This document shows, one piece after another, positions 55,625 through 64,000 of a stretch of 64,000 nucleotides of DNA. The stretch is from Hysterangium stoloniferum (Eukaryota > Basidiomycota > Agaricomycetes > Hysterangiales > Hysterangiaceae). The stretch spans positions 1-64,000 of the forward strand of contig WHVD01000137.1 in assembly GCA_015178975.1 (NCBI GenBank). The letters run 5' to 3'. Both the position numbers and the translations under genes were made by a program. The notes beneath the pieces were generated by a model. It was not told the DNA's origin. It saw only the letters and a list, made by a program, of their open reading frames with translations, and did no database searches. Positions within the stretch are counted from its first letter, which is position 1; every line of letters begins with the position of its first letter.

Positions 55625-55868
55625 AGAGTGATGATAAAGTCTGGGTTTGCTCGGATAAGCTGTGTGGAAGTTGGTAACAATTTCCATAGTGTGTCCAAGT
55701 TCCGTGGCCAATATCCATGAAGTTTCCTCATCAGTACCTTCATATCCTGCCCATTTGACTAAATAGAGCAATTTACAAGTACATCAGCGATTGTCGATTT
55801 TAGAATCCAAGATCTCGGAAACTTCAAATTCGGGTTCTCCATCAATGATGACTGGAGGGGGTGGAGGT
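55625..55868 (-). pseudogene. Chromodomain C-terminus of the D-element integrase
   Basis: FEVSEILDSKI, LYLVKWAGYEGTDEETSW and EIVTNFHTAYPSKP form a complete chromodomain core. One TGA interrupts it just before the LYLVKW strand. The integrase core that should precede it is replaced by a family C LTR at 55870. Confidence 0.85.
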
Positions 55869-55869
55869 T

Positions 55870-56990
55870 TGTGAAGAGTGGTGGAAGTTCTAACCATTCT
55901 ATATATGAAGAATATCGACCATTTAGGTATGACACTAAGATGTATTAACTGTCTAAGTCTAATACAGACTGAATGTGTATTGACTACTTAGTTCAATACG
56001 GTAGAGAGAAGTAGCTATCTAGAATAGGGTAGAGAGCTAGAACGAATAAGTAGAATCGACTGTTAAGTGCGATTCTGAACGACTGCTCGAGTGCAAAGTA
56101 GAGTAACTAGAGAGTCGAATAATAGAGTAGCGTGGATGTAATCCACATGGGTTGAGATAAGGATTGAGTTTTGATTGGTACAGTTCAAAACTCTGATTGA
56201 GTAGATAGCTGTAAAGGGTATGCATATATGCATACCTGGACTAAGGAATAATAACTGGATTATAGTACTTTATTATTTACCTTTTATTTTCTTTCTTTAT
56301 ATTCTTTCTATATTTCGAGCACACCTTGATTTTGTAGTTCGAAGCTTTGTGTATATGTATGGGCGCTCTCGGCGCCAAAAGAGACAGACAACTTTTACCC
56401 AGCAGACACCACCTCATAAACGACCCAGATGTCGAATAGCGAGAGGTGTCAAGGGTAACGTTTCAACTACCTTTAAAAGGTAGTATTCTCTTGCGTACTA
56501 ACGTACTTCGGACTCGAACTGCGAAGGTCGAGTTCCAATCTAAGGTCTTTGCGCTAGTCGACATTATAGTCGACTCGCGCTATTATTTCTTTACTCTAGA
56601 TATTCAACTTCGCATTGATTATCTACTTTACATCTAGCTGCGAGTTGTACCGTGAAGGTCAACTCTTTATTCTTTCATTCTAGCCGTCAAGAGCAACTGT
56701 ACAGCTGCTCTTGTGACGCATAGCGTGTCTTCTTACTAGTACAGCTTGTCTAGTAATCTATGGTATTGTACTGTACGGTCAATATCTGCTAATAGTAGTT
56801 GAATAGACACTATACTTCGTATATCGAACGGTCAGAATCTATCAACTCTTCACAATAGCTAAAGCCCATCTGTGACGGTCGAGACGATACATCAATCACA
56901 ACTTACAGGACACTAACAGGTGTCTGGGTAAGTCATGGTTGCAGTGTAAAAGTGTCTGAGTTCTAAACTACGGGCGCTAGAATACATAAG
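55870..56990 (-). repeat. Family C LTR, truncated, split by a family A LTR
   Basis: Starts TGTGAAGAGTGGTGG; continues to 56209, is interrupted by 56210-56854 and resumes at 56855 (ATAGCTAAAGCCC) until 56990, where a family B LTR begins. About 160 bp of the family C 5' end is missing. Confidence 0.85.
56210..56854 (+). repeat. Solo LTR, family A (645 bp)
   Basis: TGTAAAGGGTATGC to CAACTCTTCACA, with a perfect ATAGC duplication at 56205-56209 and 56855-56859. Confidence 0.95.
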
Positions 56991-57408
56991 TGTGAAGAGT
57001 GGTATAAGTTCTGACCATTCTATATACGAAGAAATGAGTAGAATGGGAGGAAGGATGATTCGAGAAGGATGATTTGAGTGAAGGCCTCGACTGTTACAGT
57101 TCGAGGCCTGAAGTGTTAGATAGTTCAGATACTGCTACTTATGTAGTAGCTGACACATTACCCTGATCACCGCTCGTAGTAGACCTAGTTTATGTCTTAC
57201 GAGTGGTGGTGCTTGGGTAAAAGTGTGTCTGAGTTCTAATTGGTGCCGAGTGCACCCACAAGTATACACAATGCTTCGAACTAATGAAATGATGGAATAT
57301 TTGAAGAATATAAAAGATAGATAAATATGAATAGAATGTGTAAAATATAAATAAAATAAAAGGAGTGTTTTACCACAATGAAACTGTGGTAAAAGCATAC
57401 TCCTCACA
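56991..57408 (-). repeat. Family B LTR (418 bp), no target duplication
   Basis: Plus strand TGTGAAGAGTGGTATAAG to CATACTCCTCACA. Flanks ATAAG and GTCGG differ, so it is a product of recombination or deletion between elements. It is joined directly to the protease region of the D element. Confidence 0.8.
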
Positions 57409-59100
57409 GTCGGGAATCTGGAAATTAATACTGCCCAATACCCAGTCAATCAATGGATTATATCGGGTGAGCCAGTTGTATCCAAGAACTACTGAACAAC
57501 TAGAGTCCAACTGTGTTATGAAAAAAGTAACCATCTGGGATGTTCCACACGGGACCGGATAGACATGTTGCAGGCTTGAGTAATTGCCATATTGCTAGTG
57601 CCATCAAACAGATGCAAAGAAATTGCGGGAACAGAATGGAGTTTCAGATTATGTTTCATGGCAAAGGTGGTATCTACAAAACAGTGTGTGGAGCCAGAAT
57701 CTATCAGAGCTCGGAACACTAAATTTCCAAGAAGGTCAGAGATGAGTTTTACAAATAATGAGTTGGGATTAGAGAGAGCAGACGTGTTGAGTTGGATAAA
57801 CTCGGAAACACAGAGAGAGTCAACACAACCCTCTGTCTGTGCAGATTCTGGAGGATTGCTTACTCTTTTTTCAACTCCGTGGTGGGTTTTTCCTTGAATG
57901 TTGTAGTTGTAGTGGAAGTTGCCGTGCAGGCCTTGGAAGAGTTAGACTTAACAGTACAGTCGGAAACCTTGTGTCTGCCTTTCCCGCAGAAAAGGCAGAG
58001 ATCATTATCCATGTGTCATTGTTTCTCCTTTGGGGTGAGTTTACCATTGGTGCCCAACAAGTGGGAAATGTTGGGTTTATCGGAAGTTGACTGTTTTTCC
58101 TTGTTGGATTTCTTGTCTTTTTTCCAATCGGAATGTGATTTGCCAGTATTAGTGCCAGAGTTGCTGGTGTTATTGCCTGAGTTATTGCCAGAAGACTTGC
58201 TAGTCAACACCTTATTGCTTTGAGAACGTTCCATTGGATTCTCTCAGGAGACCTCAGCTTTACATTCCCAATAACAGGCATTGGATGTCTGAGCTTTAAT
58301 CTGCATGAGTTGGAGAGTTTTCAGCTTCCCATCTTTGCAGATCTCATCTTTAAGGTGTGACAGAAGTCCCATATAGAAATGGTGCCTGAGGGTGGAATCA
58401 TCCCATCCACATTGTGCAGCGAGGGTATTGAACTTGACAAGATAATCAGAGACTCGTTGATTGTCCTTCATCTTGAGCGTCATTAATTCATTTTCCACTT
58501 CACCAGATTGATCGTAAGGTCCGAAATTAGTTTCCAGTTCTTCCACAAATGTGTCCCAGTTGTCAAGCCATACAGGTGTCTTGTCGGATATTCCAGATAG
58601 TCTGGGTTCGAACCAATCCTGAGCAGTATCCTTGAGATAAGAGTGTGTGAAATTGACTTTTCAACTGTTGGATTTAAATGCAATGGGTCAATCACAGAAA
58701 CTGAAATGGCATTGGAGAAGGAAATTCTTCAATTTTTTAGGATCCTTGCCAGTAAATGGTTTGGGTTCTTTGACTCCAGTGTAGGATGATTCTTTGCTTT
58801 CCTCAGCAGATTTCAAATAGTCAGCAAATTTCACAATGGAGTTGACAAACAACATTTCAGTCTGTTCATTGGAAGATTTCTTTTTCAATGTTGCCGGCTG
58901 TTCTTCTACTTCATTGTCAGAAGTGTTGGGAGCATTGGGATCCTTCACTACCTCAGTAACTTCTTTGATGGAAGCTGATGCTGTCGGCTGATTTGGGGTT
59001 TCAGGTTGGGTGGTATAAAGTTGCAATGGGGATTGAAGTTGAGATGGTCCTTTGGCAGCTTTGCATTTGGGAACCCATGATGAGCGAGTTGCAGAATTGA
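57409..59100 (-). pseudogene. Gag, zinc knuckle and protease of the D element
   Basis: Gag from about 59026 (KPFTGKDPKKLKNFLLQCHF) through the retrotransposon-gag core (EELETNFGPYDQSGEVENEL, MKDNQRVSDYLVKFNTLAAQCGW) to 58244; a basic linker; a CLFCGKGRHKVSDC-type knuckle at about 57980; and a protease with LIDSGSTHCFVDTTF at about 57700, which continues to the C-terminal protease segment [17 protein letters not shown] at about 57430 and then breaks at the LTR. Frameshifts near 58690 and TGA codons (for example before HMDND near 58013). Confidence 0.85.
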
Positions 59101-59112
59101 GATCTGATATAC

Positions 59113-59519
59113 TGTTAAGTGCCGTGTCGGAACTTATTCCAGAACTATCGGAAAGTCACTGGGAATTCAGGAACTATCAGATAGGGTCAGGACATTGGCT
59201 TCAGCTTATATGCTGCACCTCTACGCAAATGTTCAGAAGTCCTTAATTTCAAAAGCGAGACTTACACTGGAAGATACAGATATTCAGAGTTCCGAAGAGT
59301 TCCGAATATCGAGCATATAGAAAGATGGAAGAGGGAATAAGAAACTAAGTTGATATCAGATCTAAAGTAAAGTACAAATGAGTGAATACTTGTCAACAGA
59401 CAAATTACCAAATGTGGAACAAGGGAAGAATACAGAAGATATGGTAACTATGATGGTCTGTAGTCGGAAGTCCGAAGTTGGAAGTGGGATATTGAAACAT
59501 CTGGGAATGGGTCATAACA
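59113..59519 (-). repeat. 5' LTR of the D element (407 bp)
   Basis: Sense TGTTATGACCC to CACTTAACA. Lacks ~147 bp present in the 3' LTR at 53908-54062, so the pair is no longer identical. Confidence 0.85.
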
Positions 59520-59817
59520 GAAACTATGATTGCGCTGGTAGTTAAAGCCCATCTGTGACAGTCGAGATGATACCCCAATCACAACTTGCAGGACACTAAG
59601 TGGGTGCCTGGGAAAGTCGTGGTTACAGGGTAAAAATTGTCTTCCCTGTTTGGTGCCGAGTGCACCACAAGTATACACAGAGCTTCGAACTAATGAAATG
59701 GTGCAATATTCAAAGAATATAAAGGATAGAAAAATATGAATAAAATGTGTAAAATATAAATAAAATAAAAGGAGTGTTTTACCACAATGAAACTGTGGTA
59801 AAAGCATACCCTTCACA

Positions 59818-61600
59818 CTGTGGTATAGTCATTGCTCCCCTCTTTAGGATAGACATCCCATCGTCTAGTTAAAGTGTCGGGTTTGCTGCCAAGACAGCCA
59901 GGTCAGAAGTGGATAGTCATATTGAAAGCGGATAGGTATTCAGACCAGCAGGCCTGCCGACAGGTCAAAAGTTTTGTAGTAGAAAAGTATTACAGTTTTT
60001 GTGATCTGTTACAACATCAATTGGAGTTCCCGAGCCTTCCAAATAGTGTCACCACATTTTGAAAACTGAAGAAATTGCCAGGAGTTCCTTATCATGAATG
60101 TCGTAATTGAGCTCTGCTCCAGTAAAAGTCCGGGACAGAAAAGCCACGGGGTGGACTTCTCCATTGGAGTCCTGGATAGACAGAATGGCTCCTAGTGCAT
60201 AGTCTGAGGTGTCCATTTCAACAATGAGCGGGAAATCCAGTTTCCAATGTGACAGGATAGGAGCTGAAGAAAAAGAATTTTTTAAAGATTGAAAGCTCTT
60301 TGACACTTATCATTAGAATTCCACAGAGTATCCTTACACGTAAGATGGGTAAGGGGAACCATGATGTCAGAATATCTGCAGATAAACTGTCAGTAAAAAT
60401 TGGCAAAGCCAAGGAAGGATTGTATATCTTTAACTTTTCAGGGTTCTGGCCAATCTTTGATGACTTGTACTTTAGTTTCATCCATGCAGAGTCCATCGGG
60501 TCCCATTATGAAGCCCAGGTATTCCACGGAGTCCATGTCAAAAGTACATTTTTTACTATTCGTGAATAAACCATGTTGTCTGAGTCTCTGGAGAACTTCA
60601 TGGACTTGTTTGTCATGTTCCACAGGATTATCAGAGTAGATAAGAATGTCGTCCAAGTAAACAATGATGCATACATCAAGCATGTCAGAGAAAATGTTGT
60701 TGATAAAATGCTGAAAAACAGACAGAGCATTGGTGAGTCCAAAGGGCATCACCAACCACTCAAAGGCTCCATAGCGGGTTCTAAAAGTGGTTTTCCATTC
60801 GTCACCCACAGAGATCTGGACCAGTTGATAGGCATGTTTAAGATCTATTTTGGTGTAAATCTGGGCATTCTGTGGAGCATCGAGGAGGTCAGATATAAGT
60901 GGAAGTGGATACTTATCCTTTTGTGACAGCATTGAGTCCTCTGAAATCAACACATAGTCTAAGGGATCCATTCTTTTTCTTGACAAACAGAACAGGTGCT
61001 CCAAAAGGAGACTTAGAGGGTCTGATAAAGCCTATGGACAAATGTTCATCCAGGAAATCATGGATTGCAGAAAGTTCCATGGATGAGAGCGGGTAAATAT
61101 GTCCTAGGGGTGGCTGGGCACCTTCTTCGAGGTTGATTTTTAAGTCATACTCTCTGTGGGGTGGAAGCCAGTCAGCTTTCCACTTACTAAAAGCATCTGT
61201 GAAGTCATGATATTTCTCTGGGATGCCATCTAGATCAGCGGTTTGCTCAGATTCAGATACCAGGGTTGAAAAACGACCAGTTGCTTCATCAATTTTTAAA
61301 TTGATAGTGAATGCCTGGGACCCATCCATTTTTGTAGCCCTAATAAAAGCTGCAGCATTAATCAGAGAAATAGATGGAAGTGCCGTGGGTTCTGGGGAAG
61401 CCATGGGCACCGTAGGGATCACAAGAGTCCTTGAGACTGCAGGTGCCAGGAAGGCCATGGGTGCCATGGAGGTCGTGTCAAGTACAGTTTCCTTGGCTGC
61501 CATGGGTGTCTGGAAAGTTATACTGTTAGCTACCCAGTCAATCAACGGATTGTAGTGGGCCTTTTTGATGGCACAAGTAATTTGGTTGTCACCCAAGCTT
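59818..61600 (-). pseudogene. RT and RNase H of the second gypsy element
   Basis: RT N-terminal part 61596-60913 ([34 protein letters not shown]), then palm with IIVYLDDILIYS at about 60650, thumb, then RNase H start VEMDTSDYALGAILS at about 60235 and its C-terminal part (TDHKN, PDTLTRRWD, YPKEG) to 59818. Three frames are needed (breaks near 60950 and 60300, more near 60050). Integrase and chromodomain are absent. Confidence 0.88.
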
Positions 61601-61686
61601 GTGATTTATCCATCTGTTTCCCATGTGGAACATCTCAGTTGGTCACTTTCTATGTGACCCAGTTAGATGCAAGTTGCTCAGTTGTC

Positions 61687-62500
61687 CTAGGACACAACTG
61701 GCTTACAGAGGCCGACAGGATTTATCGGATAGGTTGACAACAGATTTTTTTGCGTGAATTTTGTATCTAAAAAACAATGAGTCAAGCTGGAATCTATAAG
61801 AGCTGAAAAAACGAATTTTGGAATCATATTAGACACAAGTTTAATAAAAAATGAATCAGAATGCGAAAGAGCAGATGCATTGAGATGGGTAAACTCTTGA
61901 ATGTGCAGAGAGGCAACACAACCCCCAACCCATGTGGAGTCCATGGGGTTGCTCACTCTTTTTTTTGAGTCGGAAGCCGGTTTGTCCTTCAATGGAGTTT
62001 CCGTGGAGGTCTTGGCTGTTCGATCCTTTGCAAAGTTTGCTTTTGCCAGCAGACATTCTGGAACTTGATGACTGGGTTTTCCACACAAGAGACAGAGGTT
62101 ATTGTCCATACGATGTTGCCTTTCTTGTGGGGTCAATTTGCCATCAGGTCTAAGCTTGCCTGTGAGGTCGAGTTTTCCAGTTTGCTTGCTGGACTGTTGA
62201 CCTTTGTTGTTGTTGTTGTTGTTGTTGTTGTTAGAAGACTTTTTATTTGTCAGATTGCATGGAGTTCTGGTTGCTGGTTGATGAGTGGTTTTATTGGCCA
62301 TGGACTTGTTCACTTTGTCTGCAGAGGTCTTGTGGGAAAATTCCGTGTGACATTCCCAATAGCGTGCATCTGCGTTTTGATCCTTAAGATGCATACAGGA
62401 CAGGGTTTTTGGCTTGCCATCTTCTCCTTTCGAGACTTCATCTTTAAGGCGGGACAGCAGACCGGCATAGAATTGGTGGTGGAGAGTGGGATCACCCCAC
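61687..62500 (-). pseudogene. Gag C-terminus, zinc knuckle and protease of the second gypsy element
   Basis: DPTLHHQFYAGLLSRLKDEV continues the Gag core interrupted by the solo LTR; then a (GTT)n tract at 62203-62230 encodes nine Asn, a CCHC knuckle CLLCGKPSHQVPEC at about 62090, and the protease at about 61790 where the triad reads D-S-S instead of D-S-G. About 280 residues in one open frame. Confidence 0.85.
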
Positions 62501-63186
62501 TGTGAAGGATAGGTTATATAGGAGGTGCGACTCAAGGCTCTAAGCCTTAGTCCTTAGCTGCTTTATAATGCCATTATTTCCTTTATGTTTTATATTTTTT
62601 TATTCTCTTTTTATCACTCATAAATACGGGTCATACCCCCTTTTTATTAGTTCAAGAGTCCATGTATGCTTGTGGGCGCTCTCACCCACAAGAAGTATGT
62701 GTATGTCACAGTAGTAGTCACACGATACAAACTCAGACACTTTTCAACCCTGACAACCATCACCTGCACACAAGTACTGGTTTGGGGTCTTGTCTAAAAA
62801 CAAACCTTCAGTCTATCTCTCTTCCTAGATCTACAGTAACTACACTTCACACTGAAACAGTCGAAGTCAGTTACTATTATTTGACTCGACTTCAACCTCT
62901 TGCTTCACATGGTAAGAATATCCATCGTAGCTCACTTTCTTAGGATATTCTCTCTTTCTCTCACAATATATACTTTCTCTCCTCTACTTGGCCATTGGCC
63001 TAGCTAGCTACACAGTCGGATCGTACTGTTAGGTCAATCCGCTCTGTAATCATCTACTGATCACACCTTAAAGGTCAATCGTAATCTATATTTTGACTAC
63101 CTAAAACTACTAGTCAATTGTATTTCATACTATCGCTAGTCAATAACAATCACACATTGAGTGGTAAACTACTCGACCCTTTACAC
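62501..63186 (+). repeat. Solo LTR, family G (686 bp), inside gag
   Basis: TGTGAAGGATAGG to CGACCCTTTACA with a perfect CCCAC duplication (62496-62500, 63187-63191). It splits the Gag ORF between HCQW and DPTLHH. Confidence 0.93.
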
Positions 63187-63542
63187 CCACTGACAATGAG
63201 CTGCAGGATTATTGAATTGGACAATATAGTCCATGATGTGCTGCGTGTCCTTCATGCAAAGATTAGTGAGACTGTTCTCGGCTTCTCCGGTCAGGTCATA
63301 TGGGCCAAAGTTGGTTTCAAGTTCCTCAACAAAAGCATCCCAATCTTTGAGCCAGAGTGGCTCTTCCTCAGAAAGTCCGCTAAAAGCTGGTTCGAACCAT
63401 TTCAATGCAGATCCCAACAAGCATGAAAGTGCGTAGTTGACTTTATGGGAGTCTGTGGAGAATGCAGAAGATTGATCGTGGAAATTGAAGCTCCATTGCA
63501 TGAGGAAAGTGGAGAGTTTGGTAGGGTTGGAACCCATGAAGG
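63187..63542 (-). pseudogene. Gag N-terminal part of the second gypsy element
   Basis: GSNPTKLSTFLMQWSFNF, SALKWFEPAFSG and EELETNFGPYDLTGEAENSL form a retrotransposon-gag domain, open from 63537 to the solo LTR. Its N-terminus is cut by a D-family LTR fragment at 63543. Confidence 0.85.
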
Positions 63543-63685
63543 TGTTAAGTGCCGTGTCAGGAACTTATTCCGGAACTATCGGAAAGTCACCGGAAAGTCG
63601 GGAACTATCGGATAGGGTCAGGACGTCGGCTTCAGCTTATGTGCTGCGCCTCTATGCAAACACTCAAAGTCCTTAATTTCAGAAG
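63543..63685 (-). repeat. D-family LTR fragment (143 bp)
   Basis: TGTTAAGTGCCGTGTC...CCTTAATTTCAGAAG matches the first part of 53653-54206, then breaks at a family B LTR. Confidence 0.85.
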
Positions 63686-64000
63686 TGTGAGGAGTATGCT
63701 TTTACCACAGTTTCATTGTGGTAAAACACTCCTTTTATTTTATTTATATTTTACATATTCTATTCATAATTTTCTATCTTTCATATTCTTCAAATATTGC
63801 ATACTTCATTAGTTTGAAGCATTGTGTATACTTGTGGGTGCACTCAGCACCAATTAGAACTCAGACACACTTTAACCCAAGAACCACCACTCGTAAGACA
63901 TAAACTAGGTCTACTACAAATGGTGATCAGGGTAACGTGTCAGCTACTACATAAGTAGTAGTATCTGAACTATCTAACACTTCAGGCCCCGAACTGTAAC
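63686..64000 (+). repeat. Family B LTR, cut by the window end
   Basis: TGTGAGGAGTATGCTTTTACC onward, 315 bp visible, colinear with 45180-45691 and 53018-53030. Confidence 0.9.

Larger units (their letters stand above)
53653..59519 (-). mobile_element. D-family chromovirus with antisense accessory gene, largely deleted
   Basis: On the minus strand: 5' LTR 59113-59519, gag and zinc knuckle, protease, then a gap filled by unrelated LTRs (55870-57408), chromodomain, an oppositely oriented gene, purine tract and 3' LTR 53653-54206. Flanks AAAAC (53648-53652) and GAAAC (59520-59524) are a near-perfect duplication. RT, RNase H and the integrase core are lost. Confidence 0.75.
53328..59817 (-). repeat. 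Mosaic LTR (U3 of family B, rest of family C), split by the D element
   Basis: Pieces 53328-53652 and 59520-59817 join to ~620 bp once the D element is removed. The left piece and 59520 to about 59625 match family C; from about 59655 to 59817 the sequence matches family B (AAAAGGAGTGTTTTACCAC). In sense (minus) orientation the U3 is B-type and the R/U5 is C-type. No target duplication found at its outer ends. Confidence 0.75.
59818..63542 (-). mobile_element. Second gypsy element: gag to RNase H, integrase missing
   Basis: On the minus strand it runs from a 5'-truncated gag (63542) to RNase H, where it ends at the mosaic LTR (59817/59818). It is interrupted by a solo LTR at 62501-63186. No LTR of its own can be assigned. 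Confidence 0.8.

Noticed and set aside
55061..55771. 236-codon minus-strand ORF
   Set aside because: Only its first ~50 codons (chromodomain) are real; the rest is the antisense shadow of the coiled-coil/CxxC gene.

Overview
This looks like a transposon-rich stretch of a basidiomycete (Agaricomycete) fungal chromosome. The evidence is the short introns of about 46-96 nt (mostly GTATGT/GTACGT/GTGAGT...YAG), a spliced ALG11 gene, an Agaricomycete-type SAM methyltransferase, a helical-bundle protein of the kind seen in mushroom-forming fungi, and many chromodomain Ty3/gypsy and Ty1/copia elements. The species cannot be told from the sequence.

Layout. 1-8164: 3' two thirds of a decayed chromovirus (Ty3/gypsy) with an extra ORF between pol and its 3' LTR. 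8165-10209: antisense copia remnant. 10736-11597: LTR, leader and first gag codons of another element. 12451-12979: LINE RNase H fragment and a 162-bp solo LTR. 13.4-15.2 and 22.3-23.7 kb: host sequence (two small membrane-protein genes and an unidentified locus) split by a 7-kb gag-only LTR element (15217-22269), which itself holds a complete copia element (16102-20775) and a solo LTR. 25.7-31.4 kb: host block of a membrane-protein gene, ALG11 and a 225-aa MLKL/HeLo-like helical protein gene. 35.3-40.6 kb: a diverged tandem copy of that block in which ALG11 and the helical-bundle gene are dead but the membrane-protein gene stays open. 41.8-43.0 kb: intact SAM methyltransferase. 44.3-64.0 kb: a deep nest of LTR elements, up to four levels, most layers ordered by perfect 5-bp target-site duplications.

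The most unusual host signal is a family of four same-strand small genes. Each complete copy encodes a short signal-peptide ectodomain, one membrane helix interrupted by a phase-1 intron at the same place, and a Pro-rich cytosolic tail with PPxY/LPxY-type motifs. Two of them sit next to ALG11 copies and are part of the tandem duplication. The stand-alone helical-bundle protein beside ALG11 may be a cell-death-type executor domain.

Among the transposons the notable points are: in-frame stops that are almost all TGA where the family usually has Arg (CGA to TGA, a methylation/RIP-like scar); accessory ORFs between the chromodomain and 3' LTR, one sense and one antisense; a 244-bp LTR-like element carrying a tRNA-like sequence; an LTR that is a mosaic of two families; gag-only elements; and repeated insertion of LTR elements into other LTRs.
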